From Oxalobacter formigenes (GTDB lineage Bacteria > Pseudomonadota > Gammaproteobacteria > Burkholderiales > Burkholderiaceae_D): a stretch of DNA of 64,000 nt. Within the stretch, counting starts at the first letter, position 1. Every line of letters starts with the position of its first letter. The notes beneath the pieces were generated by a model. It made no database searches, was not told the origin of the DNA, and saw only the letters and a program-made list of their open reading frames with translations. Below are positions 43,701 to 52,292 of this stretch, piece by piece. The stretch spans positions 1,736,001-1,800,000 of the forward strand of contig NZ_CP018787.1 in the NCBI RefSeq assembly GCF_002127965.1, in the 5' to 3' direction. Both the position numbers and the translations under genes were made by a program.

Positions 43701-44330
43701 TTCGACCATTCGGCCAGACAAGGCAACGCTTTGGCTCAATACTGGATGGGTTATCTCTGTCTTCACGGAAAAGGGGTCGAAAAAAATGAGCCACTGGCTC
43801 GTGACTGGCTCGAAAAAGCCGCCGTCCAGAATCAGACAGGCGCCGCTTTTGAACTGGCAAAACAGTATTGGAATGGCAACGGCATCCCGTCCGATCCGGA
43901 ACAGGCTATTGTCTGGTTCACCAAAGCCGCACAAAATAACGATGTTCAGGCACAAAGAGCACTGGCGTTCATTTATAGCGTCCATGGCGCGAAAAAAGGG
44001 ATAAAGCCGGATGACCAAAAAGCCTTTTACTGGGCAAACAAAGCCGCCAGATATAACGATGATCCCTCGACCAGACTGTTGCTGGGAACGTTTTATATCT
44101 CGGGAAAAGGGACCGCTGTAGATGAAAAAAAAGGCCTTCTCCTTCTGAAAGAAGCCGCAGAGAAAAACTATCCCCAGGCAATGGCGATGCTGGGTGAGTT
44201 CTATCTTGAGAAAAAAGACAGGAAAGAAGCACAAATGTGGTTCAAGCGTGCTGCCGCCTCCGGTGATCAGAAGGTCATCGAAATAATGAAGAAAAAAGGC
44301 GTTTATCCGCAAAACCCCGTCCATCCCTGA
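40785..44330 (+). CDS. giant exported Sel1-repeat protein, about 1,181 aa
   Basis: Start placed at the ATG at 40785, which gives a normal signal sequence (KHRALLSSLIVAAAFIPFSS...AG); an upstream TTG at 40722 is less likely. After a short linker (KTPELARQVNETLNFDHKTE) come about 30 Sel1 repeats to the end, each near 36 residues (AEYFLGLLYMGGLGTPKDYD; SQFMLGEALLAGTGMKKNPE). The last residues are KGVYPQNPVHP. The result would be a very long right-handed alpha solenoid in the periplasm, suited to holding many partners. It is a tandem paralogue of the next gene with only a 28-nt gap, so the two form an operon. Many repeats share the exact DNA string TGGTTTGAAAAAGCGGC, a substrate for unequal recombination. 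Confidence 0.88.
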   Translation: MNSFQWHIVKLKHRALLSSLIVAAAFIPFSSTTAGTANPPTIQKTPELARQVNETLNFDHKTEDILKTLTESKNPSDKTLMGAFYGSGAGGKQDWGKARMWFEKAASEGDAHAEYFLGLLYMGGLGTPKDYDKAFHWLLLAARKDIPDAQYQLSWFYANGKGTSQSLRETVYWIQKAAHKGHVVAMRSMGMLSYSGLGMPENKVDAFKWFEKAASAGDAEAQYHLGMSYMAGKGTEKDGKKGEEWLYRAALQNQTKAQDYLSVLYVQRLLDKKNRPGEIEQARQWLENAARRNDKNAIYMLNVIEQYSRKTSKNQAETLDTLRRRAEQGNADSQFMLGEALLAGTGMKKNPEEAVRWFEKAAKQGNIDAQSALGYMHYFGVHVPVDYAKAIPLLKQGADKGNSQAQTAMGFAYASGTGIAKNEQKAFELFEKAARNNVRSAQFYLGEMLENGIGTQRNVPEGLAWIEKSAKAGYDQAQFTMGINALRGKDKMQNIDEARKWMRLAAKQNHAEAQYMLGMSYFLGELTPENQKEGIFWWDKAAAQNHVEARLMLFKYHCDPKMHYADRKRCSSISEQMHDIRDPDALYSLGELFFFGNDNHKKNVPKAVDFFSKAADLNHTESQYMLGLILYSKTDVGQNKKQACQWFEKAASHNHPESQYMLGICVLEGNHTSADKKKALELIRLAADKNVSIAQNKMGYLYETGHIVPKDMKKAIEWYTLAEQNGFTDAAYHLALLYLASSPPLQNDPLALRYLEKAASANNTNALYKLGTFYFHGQYSATKDRKKAAEYFRRAAKLGHKNSQIAYADILQKGKGVEKNEKLACEIYEKTAKEGSPYGQFRSGLCYQTGLGNRPKNPAKAVSLFEQAARQNLPDGQIALAYCYETGQGVAQNLALAFKWYKMAAEKGDVGSMITTGKMLDKGEGTARDSKQAFYWFSKAAEKGSPEAEVQLGQLYYAGRGISADMKKAVSLFDHSARQGNALAQYWMGYLCLHGKGVEKNEPLARDWLEKAAVQNQTGAAFELAKQYWNGNGIPSDPEQAIVWFTKAAQNNDVQAQRALAFIYSVHGAKKGIKPDDQKAFYWANKAARYNDDPSTRLLLGTFYISGKGTAVDEKKGLLLLKEAAEKNYPQAMAMLGEFYLEKKDRKEAQMWFKRAAASGDQKVIEIMKKKGVYPQNPVHP

Positions 44331-44358
44331 AAACTCGTTAACGGAAAACTTGACACCA

Positions 44359-47300
44359 ATGAACCCTTTGCCATCAGACAGCCATTTTTTCAAACGTTTT
44401 GTACGGGGATATATCCTGCCTTGCCTTTTCTTCCCCATCACGGTAGCCACAGCCTCTCCGGCTCAGCACCTTGTTTATCCGGAGATCATGGAAATGCCAC
44501 AGGAGATAGACCAAACCCTGCTGGTCGATCATGACAGTGAAAAAATACTGAACAAACTGGCGGACTCAAACGCCCCCGCCATGAAAACACTCATGGGAGC
44601 CTGGTACGCTATCGGAGCCGGAGGCAAAAGGGACTGGATCAAAGCCCGCATCTGGTTTGAAAAAGCCGCCACTGAAGGCGACACAAGAGCCGCATATCCC
44701 CTCGGTCTTTTATACTCGGCCGGTCTGGGCACCCCCATCGATTACGACAAGGCCTTTTACTGGCTGTCAATCGCGGCACGCCAGAATATTCCGGATGCCC
44801 AGTACCGGCTGGCAGGACTTTATCAGGAAGGAAAAGGAACCGCCAAAAGCGAACGTGAATTCGCTTACTGGGTAAAAAAAGCCGCTGGAAACGGACACAT
44901 TGACGCCCAGAGAGCCATGGGAATGATCCTTCATTATGGTCTCGGAGTTCACAAAAACCTTCCTGAATCGGTCAAATGGTTTGAAAAAGCAGCCAATGCC
45001 GGAAACGCAACCGCACAATATTATCTCGGCATGGATTATATGAATGGTAATGGCCTCGCCAAAAATGAAAGGGAAGGAGAAAAGTGGCTTTATCGCGCCG
45101 CCATGCAAGACCATCTTGAAGCTCAAACATATCTCGGCACCATTTATCTGAAACGCAAGCTTCAAAATGAAGGTCAGCCACCGGAAACCGCCCTTGCCAT
45201 CCAGTGGATGGAAAATGCCGCTACGCGAAATGACCCGTACGCTATCCGGCTTCTATCCATGGTGTACAGGCATATTCCCGAACTGCAAAACAACGCCAAA
45301 GGCATGCTTCATCTTCGCCGCAGTGCCGAGATGGGGAATGCATCAGCCCAATTCGATCTCGGAAGAACCCTGTTTCAGGATAAAAACTCACCTGCAAAAC
45401 GCAAGGAAGCTGTCGTCTGGCTTGAAAAAGCCGCGCAACAGGACGAACGTAGGGCACAGGCTTTTCTTGGTAACATGTATTACTATGGCGAGTTCGTTCC
45501 TGTCGATTATGTCAAGGCGCTCCCTCTTTTGATGAGGGCTGCCGACAAGGGAGACAGCTTTGCACAATACACGCTTGGTTTGGCTTATATCGATGGGAAT
45601 GGCATTGCCAAAGATGAACGAAAGGCTTTTTCATGGTTGGAAAAATCAGCCAGTCAAAACAGGGCAAGTGCCCAGTATTTTTTAGGACTTATGTACCTTG
45701 ATGGAACAGGGACACCTGTCAATGAGGAAAAAGGCATCCGTTTGCTCAAAGAATTAGCAAAGACAGGGTATGTCTATGCCCAATATAAGCTTGGTACCTA
45801 CGCCCATAGCGGGCTTCATATGGCCAAAGATCTGGCAGAAGCGAGAAAATGGTACCAGTTGGCGGCCAGTCAGGATCATATCAAGGCGAAATACTGGCTC
45901 GGCATGTCCCTCTTTCAGGGCCCGGACAGTGAACAGGACAGGAAAAAAGGCGTTTACTGGTTCACCGAAGCAGCAAAACAGGATGACCCGGATGCGCAGC
46001 TTGAACTGGGAAAATCCCTGCTCTACGGCGATGGTATCGACAAAAACGAAAAGCAGGCGTGCACGTGGTTCAAAAAAGCCGCCAATAACCAACAGCACAC
46101 CGGCCAGTATTACGCAGGAATGTGCCTTATGCGGGGCATCAATGGGCCGGTCGATATTCCGAAAGGAATGTCACTCATTGAAATGTCTGCGAATAATAAG
46201 GTCTCAATGGCCCAGTTCCAGCTTGGGAAACTGTATGAATATGGTTTGAAAGAGTTGCCGAAAGACATCTCGAAAGCCATTGGCTGGTACACACGTGCCG
46301 CAGAAAATGGACATGCAACTGCCCAATACCGGCTGGGAAAGCTTTATCTCAAAGCTGATACTCCACTCAAAAATATTCCGCTCGGCCTCGAATTCCTTGA
46401 AAAATCCGCTTCACAAAATATAACCAGTGCCATTTTTGATCTGGGTAACATTTACTATGACGGAAAAATTGTCAAACAGGATATGGCAAAAGCGTTGAAT
46501 TACTTTCAGAAGGGAACCGGACTGGGCCATCTCCCGAGCCAGAATTTTGTCGGATTCATGATCGAGAATGGAAGCGGAGTTAAAAAGGATAAAGAAAAAG
46601 CATGCAAAATCTATGATGAAACCGGTCGACGCGGAAGTGCATATGGACTTTACCGCTATGGCTTGTGCCAGCTTTCCGATCCCGATCCATCCCCGGAAAA
46701 CCAGAAAAAAGCGTTTATTCTTTTCGAACAGGCTGCCCGAAAAAATCTGGCAGACGCCCAATACTTTTTAGCCCTGTGTTACGAATATGGCAAAGGGACT
46801 CCCAAAAACCCTGGCGAAGCTATTGAATGGTACAGGCGTGCCTCGGAAAACGACAAACCGGAAGCACTGTACCAGTTGGGTATGCTTTATATCACCAGCC
46901 CGTCTCCTCGCCAAAACATACCGCTGGGTCTGGATTATCTGGAGAAAGCAGCCGCCCGGGATCTGTCGTCCGCATTCAACGAACTGGGCCGAATTTATTA
47001 TGACGGGAAAATCGTCAGGCAGGATCTCAAAAAATCCGTCTTCTGGTATCGCAAGGGAGCACAATCGGGAGATACAAGAAGCCAGAATGATCTGGCTTAT
47101 ATGATGGAATACGGTAAAGGTCTTGAAAAAGACGAAAAGGCGGCCTGCACGATGTATGAAAAAACGGCAGGGGAAAAAAACGCTTATGGCCAGTTCCGTC
47201 TGGGGCTCTGCTATCTGAATGGAAAAGGCGGTAAAGCGAAGGATCAACGGGAAGCAGTCCGGCTCTTCGAATCTGCCGCCGGACAAAATCTGGCGTCTGC

Positions 47301-48210
47301 CCAATATTTTCTGGGAATTTACCATAAAGAAGGTAAAGGTGTCGTCAAAAACATGAATGAGGCTTTCAAATGGTACCTGACGGCAGCCGATAACGGTCAC
47401 GTCAGTTCCATGTTTGAAGTCGGTAAAATGTTCGCTAATGGCAGAGGTACGGAACGCGACGACAAAAAGGCATTTCACTGGTTTGAGAAAGCAGCTGAAA
47501 ACGGGTCTGATTCCGCTTTGACCCAGCTGGGCATTATGTATTATAAAGGCTTGGGCATTTCAGCCGACAAAAGCAAAGCCGCCTCCTTTTTTTTGAAAGC
47601 TGCCGAAAAAAACAATTCATACGCCCAACACTGGCTCGGCTATATGTACCTGTACGGTAAGGGGCTGGAAAAAAACGGGGAGCTGGCAAATCAGTGGTTA
47701 TCAAAAGCGGCTGACCAGAATGAAACGGGCGCGATTTTTGAACTGGGAAAACAATACTGGTATGGCATGGGCGTCCCGGTCAATCCTGAAAAGGCAATCG
47801 TCCTGCTTCAAAAAGCAGGGAACGATGGCCATGTTATTGCACAAAGGATACTGGGCTATATTTATGCTGATGGCGGCCCGGAAAAAGGGATTCCCCTTGA
47901 TTTCGAAAAGGCCGTCCAATGGTTTGAAAAAGCGGCCCGACAAGACGACGCCGCCGGGAAAATGGGGTTGGCATTGCTCACTCTGACCGGAAAAGGAACT
48001 CCAAAAAATGAGGAGAAAGGTATCCGGCTTTTGACGCAGTCTGCAAACATGAATTATCCATCCGCGATGGAACTGCTCGGGGATTTTTATCGTGAAGAAA
48101 AAGGTGATAAAAAAGAAGCGGAAAAATGGTATCGTCGTGCCGCCGAAACCGGCGACAAAACCGTTATCGAATCCATGAAGAAAAAAGGCGTTTATCCGGC
48201 AAACCCGTAA
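44359..48210 (+). CDS. giant exported Sel1-repeat protein, about 1,283 aa (paralogue)
   Basis: Start placed at ATG 44359 rather than TTG 44350. The signal peptide (GYILPCLFFPITVATASPA) is followed by EIMEMPQEIDQTLLVDHDSE and about 32 Sel1 repeats. The N-terminal block KTLMGAWYAIGAGGKRDWIK and the C-terminus (KKKGVYPANP) match the preceding paralogue (KTLMGAFYGSGAGGKQDWGK; KKKGVYPQNP), so repeat gain or loss in the middle explains the length difference. Several repeats have a variant core (ACTWFKKAANNQQHTGQYYA; ACKIYDETGRRGSAYG) that occurs at matching places in both proteins. Periplasmic scaffold by prediction; partner unknown. Confidence 0.88.
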   Translation: MNPLPSDSHFFKRFVRGYILPCLFFPITVATASPAQHLVYPEIMEMPQEIDQTLLVDHDSEKILNKLADSNAPAMKTLMGAWYAIGAGGKRDWIKARIWFEKAATEGDTRAAYPLGLLYSAGLGTPIDYDKAFYWLSIAARQNIPDAQYRLAGLYQEGKGTAKSEREFAYWVKKAAGNGHIDAQRAMGMILHYGLGVHKNLPESVKWFEKAANAGNATAQYYLGMDYMNGNGLAKNEREGEKWLYRAAMQDHLEAQTYLGTIYLKRKLQNEGQPPETALAIQWMENAATRNDPYAIRLLSMVYRHIPELQNNAKGMLHLRRSAEMGNASAQFDLGRTLFQDKNSPAKRKEAVVWLEKAAQQDERRAQAFLGNMYYYGEFVPVDYVKALPLLMRAADKGDSFAQYTLGLAYIDGNGIAKDERKAFSWLEKSASQNRASAQYFLGLMYLDGTGTPVNEEKGIRLLKELAKTGYVYAQYKLGTYAHSGLHMAKDLAEARKWYQLAASQDHIKAKYWLGMSLFQGPDSEQDRKKGVYWFTEAAKQDDPDAQLELGKSLLYGDGIDKNEKQACTWFKKAANNQQHTGQYYAGMCLMRGINGPVDIPKGMSLIEMSANNKVSMAQFQLGKLYEYGLKELPKDISKAIGWYTRAAENGHATAQYRLGKLYLKADTPLKNIPLGLEFLEKSASQNITSAIFDLGNIYYDGKIVKQDMAKALNYFQKGTGLGHLPSQNFVGFMIENGSGVKKDKEKACKIYDETGRRGSAYGLYRYGLCQLSDPDPSPENQKKAFILFEQAARKNLADAQYFLALCYEYGKGTPKNPGEAIEWYRRASENDKPEALYQLGMLYITSPSPRQNIPLGLDYLEKAAARDLSSAFNELGRIYYDGKIVRQDLKKSVFWYRKGAQSGDTRSQNDLAYMMEYGKGLEKDEKAACTMYEKTAGEKNAYGQFRLGLCYLNGKGGKAKDQREAVRLFESAAGQNLASAQYFLGIYHKEGKGVVKNMNEAFKWYLTAADNGHVSSMFEVGKMFANGRGTERDDKKAFHWFEKAAENGSDSALTQLGIMYYKGLGISADKSKAASFFLKAAEKNNSYAQHWLGYMYLYGKGLEKNGELANQWLSKAADQNETGAIFELGKQYWYGMGVPVNPEKAIVLLQKAGNDGHVIAQRILGYIYADGGPEKGIPLDFEKAVQWFEKAARQDDAAGKMGLALLTLTGKGTPKNEEKGIRLLTQSANMNYPSAMELLGDFYREEKGDKKEAEKWYRRAAETGDKTVIESMKKKGVYPANP

Positions 48211-48284
48211 TCCCGCCCAATACAAAAGGCAGCAGGTCCATCCACTGGCTGCCTTTTTCTTATACCAAACAGATTGTGTGCAAC

Positions 48285-48638
48285 TCACTTCCCTGCAATC
48301 ACGTCCCGAAGCACCACCGCATGATTGACATGCGGGTCTTTCGCCGCATAAACCAGCGTGACATTTTTCGTTTTCAGCATGTCACGGATTCTGGCAATCT
48401 CCGGATTGCCTTCCAGTTCTTCCCGGTACAGTTTCGAAAATTCCCCGAATTTGTCGGGCTCGTGATTGAACCATTCCCGCAATTTTGTGCTGGGCGCAAT
48501 ATCCTTCATCCAGTCATCAAGATGTGCCCGTACCTTTGAAATGCCGCGTGGCCAGAGCCGGTCTACCAGAATCCGGATGCCGTCCGTTTCAAGCGGCTGT
48601 TCATAAACCCGTTTGATCGCCAGTGACCGCATGTCCAT
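48285..48638 (-). CDS. DUF488 family protein
   Basis: 117 residues, a typical length for this family (YeaO type): IKRVYEQPLETDGIRILVDR, LWPRGISKVRAHLDDWMKDI, APSTKLREWF, and the end VTLVYAAKDPHVNHAVVLRD. The conserved RLWPRGxxK stretch is intact. The biochemical role of the family is not established. It points toward the end of the giant SLR operon (convergent). A fragment of a second copy lies at 40508. Confidence 0.9.
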   Translation of the reverse strand: MDMRSLAIKRVYEQPLETDGIRILVDRLWPRGISKVRAHLDDWMKDIAPSTKLREWFNHEPDKFGEFSKLYREELEGNPEIARIRDMLKTKNVTLVYAAKDPHVNHAVVLRDVIAGK

Positions 48639-48736
48639 TCTCCCTTCATGTCCATTTCGATGATACGGATACGGTGAAGTTCTACGTCTGAAACAGACTA
48701 TAGCATGCCCATAACATCGTCAAAATGCCATTAAAC

Positions 48737-48767
48737 AAAAAACGGCAACCATCAGGTTGCCGTTTTT
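48737..48767. terminator. terminator between GNAT and DUF488 genes
   Basis: An AAAAACGGCAACC / GGTTGCCGTTTTT stem with loop ATCA, symmetrical, ending minus-strand transcription of the acetyltransferase gene. Confidence 0.85.
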
Positions 48768-48783
48768 CCGGATTCTGCAAGGC

Positions 48784-49281
48784 CTAGGCAAAGACCCGGG
48801 CCTTCTTTTCCATATAAACGAACTTCAGCTCGGGTGTCATTTCCTCTTCCTTGAAACGGACATAACCGAGCCCTTCATACAGTTTCAGGTTTTTCAGGCT
48901 GACATTGCTCGTGAAGAGTTCATAGCGCGGCTTCGGGCATGCCTTTTCAACGGCCACCAGAAGCTGGGTACCGATACCCCGTCCCTGCCTTTCCGGCAAG
49001 ACCATGAGTTTCGCGATGTGCAGGGTATCGCCCTTTTCACGTGCACGAACCGAACCGATAATCACGCCCACTTCATCGACGGCTTTCAACACGATGCCTT
49101 CACGGTATTCCTTTTCCAGATCTTTCAGGGTCTGCATCAGCGGAGGGATTCTCTCATTACCCAGCAATCTGGCCTCGCTGCGGAACGCGCGATACTGGAG
49201 AGCCAGAATAATGCCCAGATCTTCAGGCTGTGCTTTCAGAATTCTCAAAACAGACTTCCCTTCCAGAAAAAGAAACACCAA
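48784..49281 (-). CDS. GNAT family N-acetyltransferase
   Basis: 165 residues. It carries the GNAT acetyl-CoA loop in LMVLPERQGRGIGTQLLVAV (the Q/RxxGxG/A pattern) after the strand GVIIGSVRAREKGDTLHIAK, and NVSLKNLKLYEGLGYVRFKE near the end, where the tyrosine is the usual general acid. The N-terminal MVFLFLEGKSVLRILKAQPE may include a few extra residues before the real start (ILKAQPEDLGIIL). The substrate is unknown; similar small GNATs acetylate protein N-termini, amino groups of metabolites or antibiotics. Confidence 0.88.
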   Translation of the reverse strand: MVFLFLEGKSVLRILKAQPEDLGIILALQYRAFRSEARLLGNERIPPLMQTLKDLEKEYREGIVLKAVDEVGVIIGSVRAREKGDTLHIAKLMVLPERQGRGIGTQLLVAVEKACPKPRYELFTSNVSLKNLKLYEGLGYVRFKEEEMTPELKFVYMEKKARVFA

Positions 49282-49376
49282 AGACGGGACTATAACCGGA
49301 AATCACTGAAAATAAAATAAAAAAAGCGAAAAACCGGGCTGACCGAAGAGAAAAAATTTTATAAAATATTTCCGTC

Positions 49377-49449
49377 GGGCGCTTTTGCGCCCATTTTTTT
49401 TAAAATCACCCCAAAAGCCTCTCCCCGAAAACCGGAGAGGCTTTTTTTA
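49377..49449 (+). promoter_or_regulatory. two tandem terminator-like hairpins in the leader of the tail-collar gene
   Basis: GGGCGC/GCGCCC (49377-49392) followed by eight T, then AGCCTCTCC/GGAGAGGCT (49417-49442) followed by seven T, then GGAGAAAAC and the ATG. The first hairpin has the same stem as the first one in the 25741 array, and the ribosome site (GGAGAAAAC-ATG) is also shared. Confidence 0.75.
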
Positions 49450-49459
49450 TGGAGAAAAC

Positions 49460-50569
49460 ATGACACTACTACCTGAAAAAGACCTTCTTGCAGGCACCAA
49501 AACACCCAAAACCACGACCGGCGAAATGAAAAACGCCCTTGGCAAAGTACGTGATTATCTGGCCGAACTGTTTGGCGACGACAGCATGGACAAGGAAAAG
49601 GCACGACAAACACTGGGCATTGACTTGTCGGCTCTTTCCGACAAATCGGATATCGAAGGCGCCCTGTCGATGAAAGCGGACAAGGCCGAACTGGAAAACA
49701 AGGCCAGTAAGGAGATAACCGATGCTCTTGAAAAGAAGATCAATACTCTTGAAGCGGAAATAGCAAAAAGGGGAATACCCGTCGGGTCAATCGATTATTT
49801 TGCCACTTCTACGCCACCCGCCGGATACCTGAAAGCGGATGGATCGGAAGTCGGACGGGAAACGTATCCGGAATTGTTTACGGCAATCGGCACAGTATTC
49901 GGTGAAGGCAATGGTGACTCGACGTTCAACCTGCCAGATTTGATGGGCCGGTTTGCACAAGGAAGTACGATTGTGGGGCAGAGAATCAAGGCAGGTTTGC
50001 CGGATCATAAACATATAGAAGGTTTTGCAGGTGTCAATCCGAATTCTTCTTATGGAGTCGCCACGACTGCGCCCCAGGGGAACATAAACACCCAGAGTGG
50101 AACCAGCGTTTCAAATCATCCATACACATCGCCAGCCTCTCTTTCAAACCCCATATATGGGGCATCAGATACTGTCCAGCCGCCAGCATTGACATTGCTG
50201 CCTTGTATCAAGGCCTTCGACGCAGCAACTGGTCCCGGACTAATCGACGTGACCGGACTGTCGCAGGAAATAGCTTTAAAAGCAGACAAGAAAAACCTGT
50301 TCGGTATTGGCCAGACCTATCATGATGTCACCCATGAAAGGCAGAATCACGTAATCTATACAAACACTTCATCAAAACCTCTTTTTGTATCCATATACGG
50401 TTATGCAACATACCCGATGCAGTTCATTTTGATGATAAACGACCTGTCTGCCGTCAATACATCCAATAATCCCCTCGGTTATGGCGGATTACAGGCTGTC
50501 GTGCCACCGGGCGCAACGTATCAGCTGAAAAATATGGTAACCATCGGACAATGGTTTGAGATGAGATAA
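49460..50569 (+). CDS. phage tail-collar (tail fibre) protein, solitary
   Basis: 369 residues from ATG 49460, chosen for the GGAGAAAAC site; an upstream in-frame start at 49385 would read through the hairpins. The N-terminal 130 residues are polar and coiled-coil-like (MKADKAELENKASKEITDAL). The tail-collar domain follows at about 130-190: GSIDYFATSTPPAGYLKADG, TFNLPDLMGRFAQGS. The C-terminal half is variable with T/S/P-rich and beta-like sequence, as in receptor-binding fibres. No other phage gene lies nearby, so it is an isolated fibre gene, either a prophage leftover or a cassette recruited for another use. It has its own terminator at 50604. Confidence 0.85.
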   Translation: MTLLPEKDLLAGTKTPKTTTGEMKNALGKVRDYLAELFGDDSMDKEKARQTLGIDLSALSDKSDIEGALSMKADKAELENKASKEITDALEKKINTLEAEIAKRGIPVGSIDYFATSTPPAGYLKADGSEVGRETYPELFTAIGTVFGEGNGDSTFNLPDLMGRFAQGSTIVGQRIKAGLPDHKHIEGFAGVNPNSSYGVATTAPQGNINTQSGTSVSNHPYTSPASLSNPIYGASDTVQPPALTLLPCIKAFDAATGPGLIDVTGLSQEIALKADKKNLFGIGQTYHDVTHERQNHVIYTNTSSKPLFVSIYGYATYPMQFILMINDLSAVNTSNNPLGYGGLQAVVPPGATYQLKNMVTIGQWFEMR

Positions 50570-50603
50570 ACTGAAATGCCCTTTTCTGGAATGAAGTAAA
50601 GAC

Positions 50604-50636
50604 AAACAGGTTTTCTTCGGACGAAAAAGCCTGTTT
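50604..50636 (+). terminator. hairpin after the tail-collar gene
   Basis: AAACAGG...CCTGTTT with an inner TTTTC TTCGGACG GAAAA part, 35 nt after the stop. It is followed by mixed sequence, so it may also protect the transcript end. Confidence 0.6.
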
Positions 50637-50754
50637 CCAAAAAATATTAACGTCAAATCCCGGTTCGTTTTGGTTCTTCGCATAGTCAGAGAATCCATGC
50701 AGGAGTATCCTTTGATTCAACAGAAAAAATCTGGTGAACAATGAGGAGACTGAC

Positions 50755-52215
50755 ATGAGTGCCCTTCACAACAGACTCAAAAAGAACGAATTTTTCAAAC
50801 CTGAAGCATTCATTGACGGGGTATGGATCGATACGGGAAAAACCTTTCCCGTTTTCAATCCGGCCACTGGTGAAAAACTGGCCGACATGGCGTATTGCGG
50901 CAGAAACCAGACGGAAGTGGCTATCGAGGCAGCCCACAAAGCCTTTCAGAGCTGGCGCAAGACGACGGCCACCGAACGCGCAACCATCCTGAACCGCTGG
51001 TATGCCCTCATCATGGAAAACCGCCCTTTTCTGGGCGAACTCATGACCGCCGAACAGGGCAAGCCCCTGCCGGAAGCGCTGGGCGAAGTCGATTACGCCG
51101 CCAGTTTCATCCAGTGGTTCGCCGAAGAAGCACGGCGCGCCAACGGGGAAATCATTCCACCCGTCAAGCCGGATTCACGCATTTTTGCGACCCGTGAGCC
51201 GGTCGGCGTCGTGGCCGCGATCACGCCCTGGAACTTCCCGATGGCGATGTTGACACGCAAACTCGGGCCTGCGCTGGCTGCCGGTTGTACCGCGTTAATC
51301 AAGCCGGCCAACGAAACTCCCTTGTGCGCGAATGCCCTGTTGGCGATTGCACAAAAAGCGGGCGTTCCAGCCGGTGTCTTAAATAGCGTATTCGGGGATA
51401 CGCATGCCATTTCAGACGCGATCATGGCATCGTTCGACGTCCGCAAAATCACCTTTACCGGCTCGACCGCTGTCGGCAAGACGCTGGTGAAAAATGCGGC
51501 CGATACCATGAAGCGCGTGTCGATGGAACTGGGAGGCAACGCGCCCATGATCGTGTTCGATGACGCCGACATCGACCTTGCCGTCAAGGGTACGATCGCC
51601 AACAAATTCCGTAATGCCGGACAGGTCTGCGTCGCCATTAACCGTCTCTATGTCGCCGACGGCATTTACGACCGTTTCGTTGACAAACTGGCCGCTGCCA
51701 TCCGTGAACTCAAGGTCGGTGACGGTATGACGCCCGGTGTCACGATCGGCCCGCTGATCAATGAAAAAGGATTGGAAAAAGTCCGGCGACACGTAAAGGA
51801 TGCACAGGAAAAAGGCGGAAAAATCATCGTCGGCGGCAAGCAAAGCCCGCTCGGCGGCACGTTCTACGAACCGACCCTGATTACTGATGCCAGCGACGAC
51901 ATGATGCTCGCTTCAGAAGAAACTTTCGGCCCGGTTGCCGCCTGCTTCCGTTTCAAAACGGAAGAAGAAGCCGTCAGGCGCGCCAACAATACGCCTTTCG
52001 GACTGGCGGCCTATTTCTATTCGAAAGACATCTCAAGGGTATTCCGTGTGTCCGAAGCGATCGAAGCCGGTATGATCGGCATTAACGATACGGGCGTATC
52101 CACTGCCGTCGCTCCGTTCGGCGGTGTCAAGGAATCCGGGCTCGGGCGTGAAGGTTCCGTTCTGGGACTGGAAGAATATCTGGAAGTCAAAACCCTGCAT
52201 CTGGGCAATCTGTAA
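50755..52215 (+). CDS. gabD: NAD(P)-dependent succinate-semialdehyde dehydrogenase
   Basis: 486 residues from ATG 50755, supported by GAGGAGACTGAC just upstream. It is an aldehyde dehydrogenase with AAITPWNFPMAMLTRKLGPA (cofactor site), FTGSTAVGKTL, the catalytic Glu in MELGGNAPMIVFDDADIDLA and the catalytic Cys in RNAGQVCVAINRLYV. GVSTAVAPFGGVKESGLGRE near the end is typical of GabD. It oxidises succinate semialdehyde to succinate in the cytoplasm. A single-gene unit; no gabT is nearby. Close relatives act on glutarate semialdehyde, so substrate assignment is probable rather than certain. Confidence 0.92.
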   Translation: MSALHNRLKKNEFFKPEAFIDGVWIDTGKTFPVFNPATGEKLADMAYCGRNQTEVAIEAAHKAFQSWRKTTATERATILNRWYALIMENRPFLGELMTAEQGKPLPEALGEVDYAASFIQWFAEEARRANGEIIPPVKPDSRIFATREPVGVVAAITPWNFPMAMLTRKLGPALAAGCTALIKPANETPLCANALLAIAQKAGVPAGVLNSVFGDTHAISDAIMASFDVRKITFTGSTAVGKTLVKNAADTMKRVSMELGGNAPMIVFDDADIDLAVKGTIANKFRNAGQVCVAINRLYVADGIYDRFVDKLAAAIRELKVGDGMTPGVTIGPLINEKGLEKVRRHVKDAQEKGGKIIVGGKQSPLGGTFYEPTLITDASDDMMLASEETFGPVAACFRFKTEEEAVRRANNTPFGLAAYFYSKDISRVFRVSEAIEAGMIGINDTGVSTAVAPFGGVKESGLGREGSVLGLEEYLEVKTLHLGNL

Positions 52216-52292
52216 CCCACAATCGCCGGATCATGCCGTATTGGTCCGGCGCTCATCTGCGCTACAATGACAGCAAAATAAAATTTCCCGTC

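Noticed and set aside
42558-44450. Minus-strand ORFs of 248 and 277 codons within the giant SLR genes
   Set aside because: Repeating phenylalanine/glycine-rich translations produced by the complementary strand of Sel1 repeats.
49385-49459. Upstream ATG-frame extension of the tail-collar protein
   Set aside because: It would translate through two terminator hairpins; the ATG at 49460 has a good ribosome site and a coil-like N-terminus.
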